Part shown: piece by piece, positions 33,213 through 41,892 of the stretch
How positions within the stretch are numbered: position 1 is the stretch's first letter
How the letters are laid out: each line of letters begins with the position of its first letter
Assembly (NCBI RefSeq): GCF_037963865.1
Contig: NZ_CP150170.1
Coordinates: 3,596,001-3,660,000, forward strand
From: Paenibacillus sp. FSL R10-2734
GTDB taxonomy: Bacteria; Bacillota; Bacilli; Paenibacillales; Paenibacillaceae
Reading direction: 5' to 3'
Length of the DNA: 64,000 nt
Translations under genes and position numbers: made by a program
The notes under the pieces: model-generated
The model's input: only the letters and a program-made list of their open reading frames with translations
Told to the model about the DNA's origin: nothing
The model's database searches: none

Positions 33213-33423
33213 TGATGAGGAATCATTCAGTAAGCATTTCGGGGGATATAACGCGTACTGGTTTTCTCATTCGACACATGTGGAAACGATAACTCCGCTG
33301 AGACGTATAACCTCAGTATTGAAAAGAAATAATTAAACTTTAACGAGCTCTACCTGTGGCAACGTCAGAAGTTATTTATGCATCAGGATCTGTGCTTATT
33401 TGGAAAGGTGGGGCAATAAGAGA

Positions 33424-34647
33424 ATGAAGTTATTAGGAGCAGGCACTTTTATACTTTATAGCATCGTTACAGGAGGGATTGTTGGGCTTTTCGTATGGAG
33501 CTTTCTCGCTATTCTTTCTGTAACGACTCGCTTTTTATGGGTTGATTTGCCGAATGTAATGGATATTGGATATTGGACACTAATCGTGTGTGTAGTTGGC
33601 GGTATTTTAATAGGTTTATCTCAAAAGTACCTTGGTAATTATCCGCGATTAACAGATGAAGTAGTGGCAGAATTCAAGCAAACAAAACGAATTGATTACA
33701 GATCAGTATTTAAGGGCGCCATAATTGCAATTTGTGTACTTTCTTTTGGAGCCAGTCTTGGTCCAGAGGCGGCTTTAGTCGGGATTGTAGGAGGCCTTTC
33801 TACGTGGGCAGGAGATGTTTTGAAATCATTAGTTAAGAAGAAATCTGTATTAAATGAACATGGAGATATCATCATCGAATATAGTATTGAGACAACAATG
33901 GGTATGGTTTTTAGGGCGCCGCTATTTGGTGTTAGTACATTCTTTGAAGATAAAAAAGAATCAAGGTATATTAAGATAATAAAGCTAGTTGTATATTCAT
34001 TAACTACTGCCGCAGGTTTTTCTGTGTTTATACTATTATCCAAAATAGATAACAGACATTTTTCTATAGCGGATTTTGGTACACCAGCATTAGGCGGATA
34101 TGAAATATTAGCTATAATTCCGTTGATCCTTTTAGGAGTATTGCTTGCAAGATTATATGAATTTTTTAGTCATAGTGTTCAAAAAGTACTCAAACCACTT
34201 GAAAATTATAAAGTTATTAGAGCAGTGATTGGTGGGATAGTACTTGGGTTAGTCGGTACGATTCTCCCTATTACTTTATTTTCGGGGGAGCATGAGTTAA
34301 CCGAGATCGCTGCTAAGTGGACCGATATGTCAGCTTATTTATTATTGGCAATAGGTATTTTAAAGCTATTTTTAACTGAATTTTGTTTAGCTTCTGGTTG
34401 GCGTGGAGGACATATCTTTCCTATTATTTTTGCAGGGGTAAGTATAGGCTATGGAATTGCGTCGATATTTTTGATAGATCCGGTAACATCTATTGCCATA
34501 GTCACTACATCTCTCACCAGTGCAGTACTCGGGAAGCCGCTGGCAGTTTTGTTGCTTTTAATCATGATCTTCCAAGTAAAGCTGTTTATACCTATGTTAA
34601 TTGCAGCATATTTGCCAATGTATTTATTAAAGCTGAAACGGGGATAA
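33424..34647 (+). CDS. ClC family chloride channel/antiporter
   Basis: 407 residues from ATG 33424, preceded by AAAGGTGGGG; the upstream in-frame TTG is less likely. There are about ten hydrophobic segments. ClC signatures are degenerate but visible: FGASLGPEAALVG carries the gating-glutamate position (usual G-x-E-G-P), and GWRGGHIFP is the GxFxP pore motif. The GSGIP serine motif near the N-terminus is not obvious. ClC proteins move chloride or fluoride, often in exchange for protons. The ion is not resolved. Confidence 0.8.
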   Translation: MKLLGAGTFILYSIVTGGIVGLFVWSFLAILSVTTRFLWVDLPNVMDIGYWTLIVCVVGGILIGLSQKYLGNYPRLTDEVVAEFKQTKRIDYRSVFKGAIIAICVLSFGASLGPEAALVGIVGGLSTWAGDVLKSLVKKKSVLNEHGDIIIEYSIETTMGMVFRAPLFGVSTFFEDKKESRYIKIIKLVVYSLTTAAGFSVFILLSKIDNRHFSIADFGTPALGGYEILAIIPLILLGVLLARLYEFFSHSVQKVLKPLENYKVIRAVIGGIVLGLVGTILPITLFSGEHELTEIAAKWTDMSAYLLLAIGILKLFLTEFCLASGWRGGHIFPIIFAGVSIGYGIASIFLIDPVTSIAIVTTSLTSAVLGKPLAVLLLLIMIFQVKLFIPMLIAAYLPMYLLKLKRG

Positions 34648-34706
34648 CTTATTTCTGTTTTCACAAGGCTGTGAAATGCACGTACTGAAATAAAACCCTA
34701 GGCTGT

Positions 34707-34750
34707 AAGCTGCTTCCGGTACTCTAACGGAGGCAGCTTATTTAGCTTTT
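34707..34750 (+). terminator. Terminator after the ClC gene
   Basis: TAAGCTGCTTCCG pairs with CGGAGGCAGCTTA and a T-rich tail follows. Confidence 0.8.
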
Positions 34751-34931
34751 CTATGGTAGATATTTGTTGTGGAATCGAATATAATCCTCATTTCTCCGTT
34801 GTGCCTATCCATATTTCGCACACCATAAGGATAGCGGTTGAAATATTTTTATCTTGAAAAATTGCACAAGTCGAACTACTGTAATCAATAAAGATGTAAA
34901 TCTGCTAAAATCAGGAATGGGGTTGTATGTC

Positions 34932-35771
34932 ATGATAATAGACGCTCATCAGCACTACTGGATACTGGATCGGGGGGATTATGGTTGGTTAACTCCAGCC
35001 GCGGGTCCCATACTATTTCAAGACTATATGCCGGACCTGTTAAAAGATGAATTGCATCATAACGGTGTTCAGGGGACGATTGTAGTACAAGCGGCGCCGA
35101 CGATGGAGGAGACTTCATTTCTCCTTGATTTGTGTGACAAAGAGGACACCTTGATTGGCGTAGTGGGATGGCTTGATATCAACGCTTCAAATTTTGAACA
35201 GCATTATCTTCGTTTTCGAAGCCATCCGCGTTTTGTGGGGATTCGTCCAAATTTCCCGGATTTAGCAGATGGAGAGTGGAGAGATCACAAGCAGCTCATA
35301 CATAATTTATCAATACTTGCTGAGGATGATTGTGCTGTTGAATTGTTAGTTCGTCCACCTGCCTTGGCAGGGATGGCAAACCTATTGGAGCATGTGCCTA
35401 AACTATCAGCTGTTGTCGACCATCTGGGTAAGCCGGATTTGTCCGGGAAGGATTATCAACTATGGGCGGACGGAATGCGCTCCATTGCGAAATTTCAACG
35501 TACCTCTTGCAAAGTGTCTGGATTGATGACGGAGGGGGGATTTGGAGATAGGAAGCCTGCCCAAGTGATACAGCCTTTTATTCAGCATGTTATTCAGGTG
35601 TTCGGTTCTTCCAGATTGATGTTTGGCAGCGACTGGCCGATTTGTTTGCAGGCTGGCAATTATAAGGAAATGAAGTCCATGATCGAGGAGGCGTTATCCA
35701 TTTACTTGTCTGCTGACGAAATCCGTCATATTTTTGGCTGTAATGCAGCTAGGATATATGATTTACAATAG
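34932..35771 (+). CDS. COG3618 amidohydrolase, predicted sugar lactonase (L-fucono/L-rhamnono-lactonase type)
   Basis: 279 residues from ATG 34932 (GGAATGGGG upstream); the MIIDAHQHYW start is canonical for the family. It is a TIM-barrel amidohydrolase with metal ligands H6/H8, H164 in VVDHLGKP and D234 in MFGSDWP. COG3618 enzymes open 1,4- or 1,5-lactones of 6-deoxy sugars and related aldoses. An aldo/keto reductase of the sugar-dehydrogenase type lies in the same cluster (43795), so the two could form an oxidative branch. The stop is 9 nt before the AraC sensor gene. Confidence 0.82.
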   Translation: MIIDAHQHYWILDRGDYGWLTPAAGPILFQDYMPDLLKDELHHNGVQGTIVVQAAPTMEETSFLLDLCDKEDTLIGVVGWLDINASNFEQHYLRFRSHPRFVGIRPNFPDLADGEWRDHKQLIHNLSILAEDDCAVELLVRPPALAGMANLLEHVPKLSAVVDHLGKPDLSGKDYQLWADGMRSIAKFQRTSCKVSGLMTEGGFGDRKPAQVIQPFIQHVIQVFGSSRLMFGSDWPICLQAGNYKEMKSMIEEALSIYLSADEIRHIFGCNAARIYDLQ

Positions 35772-35780
35772 GAGGAAGCC

Positions 35781-38075
35781 ATGTATAAGTCAAAAAAATA
35801 TCTGTTCCAGCTACTTCTCTCCATTTCTGTCGTTACGGTTATTTTTCTGACGGTGAGTTCTTCACTACTGTATTACACTTCTGAGAATAAGATGCTCAAC
35901 ATGCAGCAGCACGCAGATTTGAAAGTGCTTTCACAAATTAAGTATAATGTCGATAATTTAAATGAAACGGTCAAAAATATTACGGTTTCCACTTATATGG
36001 ATCCGGATGTCGTTTATTTATTGAATACGTCGGTCATGGATAAAGGAGAGCTCGCACAGAAGCTGAACAGATTAGAAAAAACAGTTTCTGGATCCATGTT
36101 CCTACAAAACATTACGATTTATAATGCGAATACCAAGTGTTACTACTCGACCAAAAGTAGCATAAATTGCTTGGACGATGGCATGAACGGTTTGATATCC
36201 AGCTATATAAAGTCTCAAAAAGAAATACCCAAGCTAGAGTTTATTCCCATATCGGGCGAAAATGTTAAGTCGCCGGTTTTCTCGATGTTTATCTATGAGA
36301 AACTAACAGAAAGCAAGCTGATTGTGACCTTAAAGCCGTCTTGGCTTTTCGATAATATCAGTAATATGAATCATGTGAACAGTGAACAACAAGGAACTAT
36401 TTTTATTACGGACAAGTCGGGCACGCCACTTCTAGAGACTAACATGAGCACTCCGATTCCTTTAGAGGAATACCGTGAGGTGATTCGTAATCGAGCTGAG
36501 GCCGGGGTTGATCAGGATTATCTCGTCCATGAGAGCGGCAGCAACAAGTTTATACTTAGCTTTATGTCATCGAGTCAGAGTAATTGGATCATTGCGAGCT
36601 TACAGCCTTATGATGTTGTTCTCGGTGAGCTCCATGAGATGCAAAGGAATTCTTTGATTATTATAAGTATAATTCTCATTCTATCTATAGTAGTCTCCTT
36701 TTTTATAGCCTTTCGCCTCTATCGACCTATTGAAAATATGCTGGAGCAGATAATTGGGAAACGATTCAGCGGGACAGAAAAACGTTCGGATCTCGATGAG
36801 CTCAAGCTTATTACAAGCGAATATCAAGACGCGATGCAAAAATTAGTTAAGTTGGAAAAGGAAGAATATTCACAGAGGGATACGCTAAAAACCTTCGCAC
36901 TCCGAAGACTGATCTCCGATACAAGCCTGTTAACACCGCAGGAGATCAAGGAGACCCAGTGGGATATCGATCTCCATCACAAGCTGCGTCTTTGCGTGCT
37001 TTTAATCGATGATCTGGAGGCATTTGAAAGACAATCAAGCGATTCTGATAAGCGTCTCTATAAATTTGCAATTGCCAATATTACTAAGGAAATTTTAGCG
37101 AGAGATTTGCACTGTGAAGTCGTGCCTATGCAGAACGATCATTTCGTCCTGCTGCTAGGGGAAGACCGTGAAGGCTCCAATATGCACTTGGATGACCTGA
37201 TTGGAGTCTTACAAGAGCTTCAGCAAACCATTAAAGCATATTACCGAATTTCTTTCTCCATTACGATCGGGAATGAGATGGAGGATTACAGCCAGCTTTC
37301 ACGTCAATATGGACAGGTTTTGGAAAATGCATCCTACCGCATCATTTATGGGGAATCTTGTATTATTACATCCGAGCATGTTAAACGTAATATGGAAAAT
37401 AACGGGCCATTTCAATTCCCGGCAGAGGTGGAGAAGAAAATTTCGGAATCCATCAAGTCCGGACATAGCAATATATTCCGTGAACAACTCGAAATTTTGT
37501 TTCACCAATTGGAAAGCTTGCATTATAACAACATCATGTATTCCATTTTTAATCTGTTCACCATTCTTAATCAAGCGGTGGGAGATATCAACAATCGATC
37601 CGTTAGACAAGTGAATTTGGACTTCAAATATCAATACCAGCAGCTGCTCAAACAGGAATCGCTGGAGGCCATGTTCAACATTTTCTTGAATATATTTCAT
37701 GAAATTCAAGATCAACGCTCACAGGACTTCAAAATGCAGTCCAATCAGATTTTGATTGATACGGTAAAAGAAATGATTGAGGAGCAATATGATGATGCCA
37801 ATCTAAGTCTGCAGAGTATAGCGAGCGCGATGAAATTATCATCAGCCCATATCAGCAAGCAGTTCAGGCAACATGAATCGATGTCGATCAGCGAATATAT
37901 TAATGAGGTTCGTCTGTGCAATGCGCTAACGCTTCTTGAAAACAAAGATTACAGTATTTCACGCATTATGGACATGGTGGGTTACAGTAACGAAAGCTAT
38001 TTCTTCAAGCTCTTCAAGAAAAAGTTTGGCACAACGCCCAAAGAATATCGTTTTAAAAAAGTCATTAAGGACTAG
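35781..38075 (+). CDS. Membrane-anchored AraC family regulator with extracytoplasmic sensor
   Basis: 764 residues. TM1 ~9-31, an extracellular sensor domain to ~290, TM2 ~292-315, a long cytoplasmic linker with GGDEF-like degenerate folding, and a C-terminal AraC double HTH (LQSIASAMKLSSAHISKQFRQ and ISRIMDMVGYSNESYFFKLFKKK). Same architecture as 23739-26033 but only distantly similar. It probably activates the permease operon beginning at 38299 through the repeats at 38169-38230. RBS AGGAGGAAGCC. Confidence 0.92.
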   Translation: MYKSKKYLFQLLLSISVVTVIFLTVSSSLLYYTSENKMLNMQQHADLKVLSQIKYNVDNLNETVKNITVSTYMDPDVVYLLNTSVMDKGELAQKLNRLEKTVSGSMFLQNITIYNANTKCYYSTKSSINCLDDGMNGLISSYIKSQKEIPKLEFIPISGENVKSPVFSMFIYEKLTESKLIVTLKPSWLFDNISNMNHVNSEQQGTIFITDKSGTPLLETNMSTPIPLEEYREVIRNRAEAGVDQDYLVHESGSNKFILSFMSSSQSNWIIASLQPYDVVLGELHEMQRNSLIIISIILILSIVVSFFIAFRLYRPIENMLEQIIGKRFSGTEKRSDLDELKLITSEYQDAMQKLVKLEKEEYSQRDTLKTFALRRLISDTSLLTPQEIKETQWDIDLHHKLRLCVLLIDDLEAFERQSSDSDKRLYKFAIANITKEILARDLHCEVVPMQNDHFVLLLGEDREGSNMHLDDLIGVLQELQQTIKAYYRISFSITIGNEMEDYSQLSRQYGQVLENASYRIIYGESCIITSEHVKRNMENNGPFQFPAEVEKKISESIKSGHSNIFREQLEILFHQLESLHYNNIMYSIFNLFTILNQAVGDINNRSVRQVNLDFKYQYQQLLKQESLEAMFNIFLNIFHEIQDQRSQDFKMQSNQILIDTVKEMIEEQYDDANLSLQSIASAMKLSSAHISKQFRQHESMSISEYINEVRLCNALTLLENKDYSISRIMDMVGYSNESYFFKLFKKKFGTTPKEYRFKKVIKD

Positions 38076-38087
38076 GAAGTTTCATTG

Positions 38088-38160
38088 GCTGCCCATAAGC
38101 CGTTTCAGTTTGAAGGTTTAATGCTGAAGCGATGCTTACTGGGCAGTTTTGCGTTTTTAT
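38088..38160 (+). terminator. Probable terminator after the AraC sensor gene
   Basis: CTGCCCA at 38089 pairs with TGGGCAG at 38140, and TTTTGCGTTTTTA follows. Confidence 0.6.
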
Positions 38161-38168
38161 CTTAAAAC

Positions 38169-38230
38169 TACAGTGTTTTCGCGATTTTACCTACAAAAAG
38201 TAGAGTGTTTTTTTAAAATTACAGTATTTT
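38169..38230 (+). promoter_or_regulatory. Triple direct repeat upstream of cluster 2 permease operon (candidate AraC operator)
   Basis: TACAGTGTTTT at 38169, TAGAGTGTTTT at 38201 and TACAGTATTTT at 38220 lie on one strand, 32 and 19 bp apart (about three and two helical turns). They end ~70 bp before the first permease gene, right where an AraC activator should bind. Confidence 0.5.
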
Positions 38231-38298
38231 TTATTCTTGTTTTCGCTGGATAATAGGGGCACAGAAGTCGCATGAGGCAATGAGAAGGAGGATCAGGA

Positions 38299-39213
38299 AT
38301 GATAAAAAGGGAGTGGAGGCACTTCAAGCGTAACCGGGATTTGTTTGTCATGTCATTACCGGCGATCGTGTATAAAATGTTACTTAGTTATCTACCTATG
38401 CTTGGATTGGTCATTGCATTTAAGCAATATCGATACGATCTTGGCGTATTCGGAAGCGAGTGGGTGGGTTTAAAAAACTTTGAGTTTTTCTTCCGTTCGG
38501 ATACAGCGTTCATTGTTACGAGGAACACAATTCTTTACAATCTTTCTTTTATTGTGCTCACAATGGTAATAGCGCTTACATTGGCGATCTTGTTGAATGA
38601 AGTCTCAAGAAAGTGGATCAAGTTGCATCAAACGGTATTATTTTTACCTTACTTCCTATCATGGGTAGTGGTCGGATATGTAGTACTGGCATTCCTAGAT
38701 CATAAAAGCGGATTTATAAACGTTACGTTAGGAATGTTCGGTGAAGGGGCGATCAAATGGTATGAACAGGCGAAGTATTGGCCCGTAATCATCGTGATTA
38801 CTCAGCTTTGGAAAGCGGTAGGATTCTCAACACTGATTTACTATGCAGGGCTTCTAGGAATTGACTCCAGTTATTATGAAGCCGCTAAAATTGATGGTGC
38901 AAACAAATGGCAGATGGTTCGAAAGATTACGATTCCATTACTGACACCGTTGATCGTGATCTTGTTCATTGTGGATGTGGGGAAAATATTTCGAGCCGAC
39001 TTTGGATTATTCTACTTTATTCCGAACGATTCAAGTTTTCTCTACGGCACGACAGATGTTATCGATACTTATGTATACCGCTCACTTCGGGTTGTCGGGG
39101 ATATTGGAATGTCTACTGCGATAGGATTTTACCAGTCCGTCGTCGGATTTGTTCTGGTCCTGTTAGCGAACTGGATTGTTAAAAAAATAAACGAAGATAA
39201 CGCACTTTGGTAA
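38299..39213 (+). CDS. Carbohydrate ABC transporter permease, LplB type (cluster 2)
   Basis: 304 residues, six membrane helices. The EAA loop reads YEAAKIDGANKWQMVRKITIPLLTPLI. RBS GAAGGAGGATCAGG. It is the first gene after the candidate operator and is followed by its LplC partner and the binding protein. The order permease-permease-binding protein differs from cluster 1. Confidence 0.92.
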   Translation: MIKREWRHFKRNRDLFVMSLPAIVYKMLLSYLPMLGLVIAFKQYRYDLGVFGSEWVGLKNFEFFFRSDTAFIVTRNTILYNLSFIVLTMVIALTLAILLNEVSRKWIKLHQTVLFLPYFLSWVVVGYVVLAFLDHKSGFINVTLGMFGEGAIKWYEQAKYWPVIIVITQLWKAVGFSTLIYYAGLLGIDSSYYEAAKIDGANKWQMVRKITIPLLTPLIVILFIVDVGKIFRADFGLFYFIPNDSSFLYGTTDVIDTYVYRSLRVVGDIGMSTAIGFYQSVVGFVLVLLANWIVKKINEDNALW

Positions 39214-39227
39214 GGAGGAGATGTATG

Positions 39228-40160
39228 ATGCCGACTTCACAAGTCGCGATCAATAAGAAAACTGCAAATCGTTTTATCGAAAGCAAACAATCCAGATGGA
39301 GCTCCCGGATCATTAATCTATTCTTCTGTTTGCTATCTATCCTGTTTATTATCCCTTTGCTGCTGGTTATATCCATTTCATTTACGGATGAAAAGACACT
39401 ATTGCAAAGCGGATACCAATTAATTCCGGAAAAGTTCAGTCTTGCCGCGTATTCCTTGATTTTTGATTCGCCAGGCGTTTTGCTTAATGCTTATGGCATT
39501 ACGATTCTAGTGACGGTGATCGGGACGGTTATAGGCTTGTTTCTTACAAGTTTGACCGCCTACACGATTTCAAGGAAAGATTATCGGTACCGAAAAATAA
39601 TGACTTTTTTTGTATTCTTTACAACATTATTTAGCGGCGGACTCGTTCCGTTCTATATTATGGTCACTCAGTACTTGCATCTGAAAGACACAATAGGGGC
39701 ATTGATTGTTCCTTACCTGCTTAGTCCATTTTTCATTCTTGTGATGAAAGGCTTTATGGATAAAATACCCCTGGAGGTCATTGAATCTGCAAAGATGGAT
39801 GGAGCAAGCGAATGGCGTATTTTCTTTACCATGGTGATTCCGCTTTCCCTGCCTGCGATGGTAACCATCGGACTATTTATTTCTTTCCAGTATTGGAACG
39901 ACTGGTGGCTGGGCTTGCTGTTCATCGACAACCAAAATTTAATTCCGCTTCAATTGATGCTGTATCGTGTGATGAGTACCATTGAATATTTATCAAACAA
40001 CTTATCATCCGTTAACGTAAGTATCGACATGACACAATTCCCGAGCTTGTCCACAAGAATGGCCATGGCGGTGCTTGCAGCAGGACCAATGATGCTTGTT
40101 TTCCCATTTTTCCAAAAATATTTCATTAGCGGCTTAACGGTAGGCTCTGTCAAAGGCTAA
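39228..40160 (+). CDS. Carbohydrate ABC transporter permease, LplC type (cluster 2)
   Basis: 310 residues from ATG 39228; AGGAGGAG at 39213-39220 is 7 nt away, better than for ATG 39225. Six helices, EAA loop IESAKMDGASEWRIFFTMVIPLSLPA, and the C-terminus GLTVGSVKG typical of this subfamily. Only 14 nt separate it from the LplB-type gene. No ATPase gene is in the cluster. Confidence 0.92.
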   Translation: MPTSQVAINKKTANRFIESKQSRWSSRIINLFFCLLSILFIIPLLLVISISFTDEKTLLQSGYQLIPEKFSLAAYSLIFDSPGVLLNAYGITILVTVIGTVIGLFLTSLTAYTISRKDYRYRKIMTFFVFFTTLFSGGLVPFYIMVTQYLHLKDTIGALIVPYLLSPFFILVMKGFMDKIPLEVIESAKMDGASEWRIFFTMVIPLSLPAMVTIGLFISFQYWNDWWLGLLFIDNQNLIPLQLMLYRVMSTIEYLSNNLSSVNVSIDMTQFPSLSTRMAMAVLAAGPMMLVFPFFQKYFISGLTVGSVKG

Positions 40161-40268
40161 CATCAAAGGACATTATCAAACTGTTTTCTGATGAACGTGC
40201 GGCTACAAGAATAACTTCACGTCATCACGAACTGTTGATATAAGAATCAAATTAGGGGGAATTATGCG

Positions 40269-41768
40269 ATGAATAAACAATGGTTCAAAGTAATTGCAGG
40301 TGTGCTCGGTCTGTCAATGGTTTTGGTGGCATGCGGCGGTGCCAAGGAAGAGAAAAAGACAGCTGGGGAAGGACAACAGAAAGAAGAGCTTCCGATGGTG
40401 GAGCTCGTTTGGAATTTTCCGCTGAGTGCCATTCCGCAAGATCTGGATACCGTACAGGAAGCCGTAAACAAAATTACCAAGGGAAAAATCAACGCAACCG
40501 TAAAACTGAAAGCGCATACCTTTGCTGACTACAATCAAAAAATGAATACGGTCGTCGCATCTGGTGAGAGTTACGACATTGCATGGACGGCGAATTGGAA
40601 CTGGGATTATTTGCAAAATCAATCGAAAGGCGCATTCCTTGAACTCGATGATTTGCTGAATAGCAACGCGCCAGGTTTATTGAAATCGATGCCTGAATTC
40701 GTGTGGGATGCAGCCAAAATTCAAGGTAAAGTTTATGGCGTTCCTAACTATCAGACGGTAACAAAAAGAGAAGGCTTCATCATTCAAAAGCGTTTCGCGG
40801 ACAAATATAGTTTAGATGTGAGCTCCATCAAGAAGCTTGAAGACATCGAGCCGTTCCTGAAACAAATTAAAGAAGGTGAATCAGCGGAGATTGTACCATT
40901 TCTGAATGACAAGTATGGAAGATTCAATATCATGCCCCAATCTCTAGGTATGGAAGCGATTACGGCAAATAACATAATCGGCGTAGATCTGAAGAATCCC
41001 GAAACTCCGATTAATCTGTATGAGACCGAGCAGTATAAGCATTATTTGGATACGATGAGAAATTGGTATACAAAGGGCTACATCAATGAAAATGCGGCTA
41101 CTTTGAAGAATAAAAACGATATTATCCAAACAGGCAATGCTGCAGTACAGTTTCATAATGTTCTTAAACCGGGCGGAGAAGTCGAAGCCAAAGCTGCTAA
41201 TGGTGGAAATGATGTTATCTATGTTCCATTGACAGAGCCTTATGCATCTACAGGTACAGTTATTACTACCATGCAAGCCATCAATAAGAACTCTAAAAAT
41301 CCTGAGCGTGCGATGATGTTTATAAACCTGTTGAACACAGATAAAGAACTTTATAACACCATCAGCTTTGGTGTGGAAGGAAAACATTACACCAAAGTGT
41401 CCGACAACGTGATTCAAGTAAACAAAGATGGGGGTTACGCGCCAAATGCAGGATGGGTATTCGGTAATACATTTAATGGCTACTTAGTTGAAGGCGTCGA
41501 TCCTGCTGTCTTAGAGGAGACCAAAAAGGCGAATGAATCCGCGACGAAATCTCCATTAATGGGCTTTAAGTTTGACAGTACACCTGTTATGGCTGAAATC
41601 GCAAACCTGGCTACAGTAATCGATCAGTATCTACCTGCTTTGGAAACCGGTACATGGGATCCGAACGAAAAGCTGAAAGAATTCCAAGATAAACTGAAGC
41701 AAGCTGGTACCGATAAGGTTATGGATGAACTGGCGAAGCAGATTAAGGCCTGGAAGCAAACAAAGTAA
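40269..41768 (+). CDS. Oligosaccharide-binding lipoprotein (cluster 2)
   Basis: 499 residues. The lipobox is LVAC with lipid-carrying Cys 22, followed by a polar spacer rich in Lys/Glu. The mature part is a large LplA/YtcQ-like binding protein (YNQKMNTVVASGESYDIAWT, GKVYGVPNYQTV). It captures the imported oligosaccharide for the two permeases just upstream. A strong hairpin follows the gene. Confidence 0.9.
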   Translation: MNKQWFKVIAGVLGLSMVLVACGGAKEEKKTAGEGQQKEELPMVELVWNFPLSAIPQDLDTVQEAVNKITKGKINATVKLKAHTFADYNQKMNTVVASGESYDIAWTANWNWDYLQNQSKGAFLELDDLLNSNAPGLLKSMPEFVWDAAKIQGKVYGVPNYQTVTKREGFIIQKRFADKYSLDVSSIKKLEDIEPFLKQIKEGESAEIVPFLNDKYGRFNIMPQSLGMEAITANNIIGVDLKNPETPINLYETEQYKHYLDTMRNWYTKGYINENAATLKNKNDIIQTGNAAVQFHNVLKPGGEVEAKAANGGNDVIYVPLTEPYASTGTVITTMQAINKNSKNPERAMMFINLLNTDKELYNTISFGVEGKHYTKVSDNVIQVNKDGGYAPNAGWVFGNTFNGYLVEGVDPAVLEETKKANESATKSPLMGFKFDSTPVMAEIANLATVIDQYLPALETGTWDPNEKLKEFQDKLKQAGTDKVMDELAKQIKAWKQTK

Positions 41769-41790
41769 TCATAAATTGATGGATATGTAT

Positions 41791-41827
41791 GCGTACAGCG
41801 ACGATCGTAGCATGAGTCGCTGTACGT
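41791..41827 (+). other. Intercistronic hairpin after the binding-protein gene
   Basis: GCGTACAGCGAC pairs with GTCGCTGTACG. The poor T-run argues for a leaky terminator or mRNA-protecting hairpin that keeps binding-protein mRNA high relative to the enzymes downstream. Confidence 0.55.
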
Positions 41828-41892
41828 ATCTGTTCATATGGACATCCACTTGTTTTTAGTTCATTAGGTCTTCAACAACAGAGGTGACGAAA

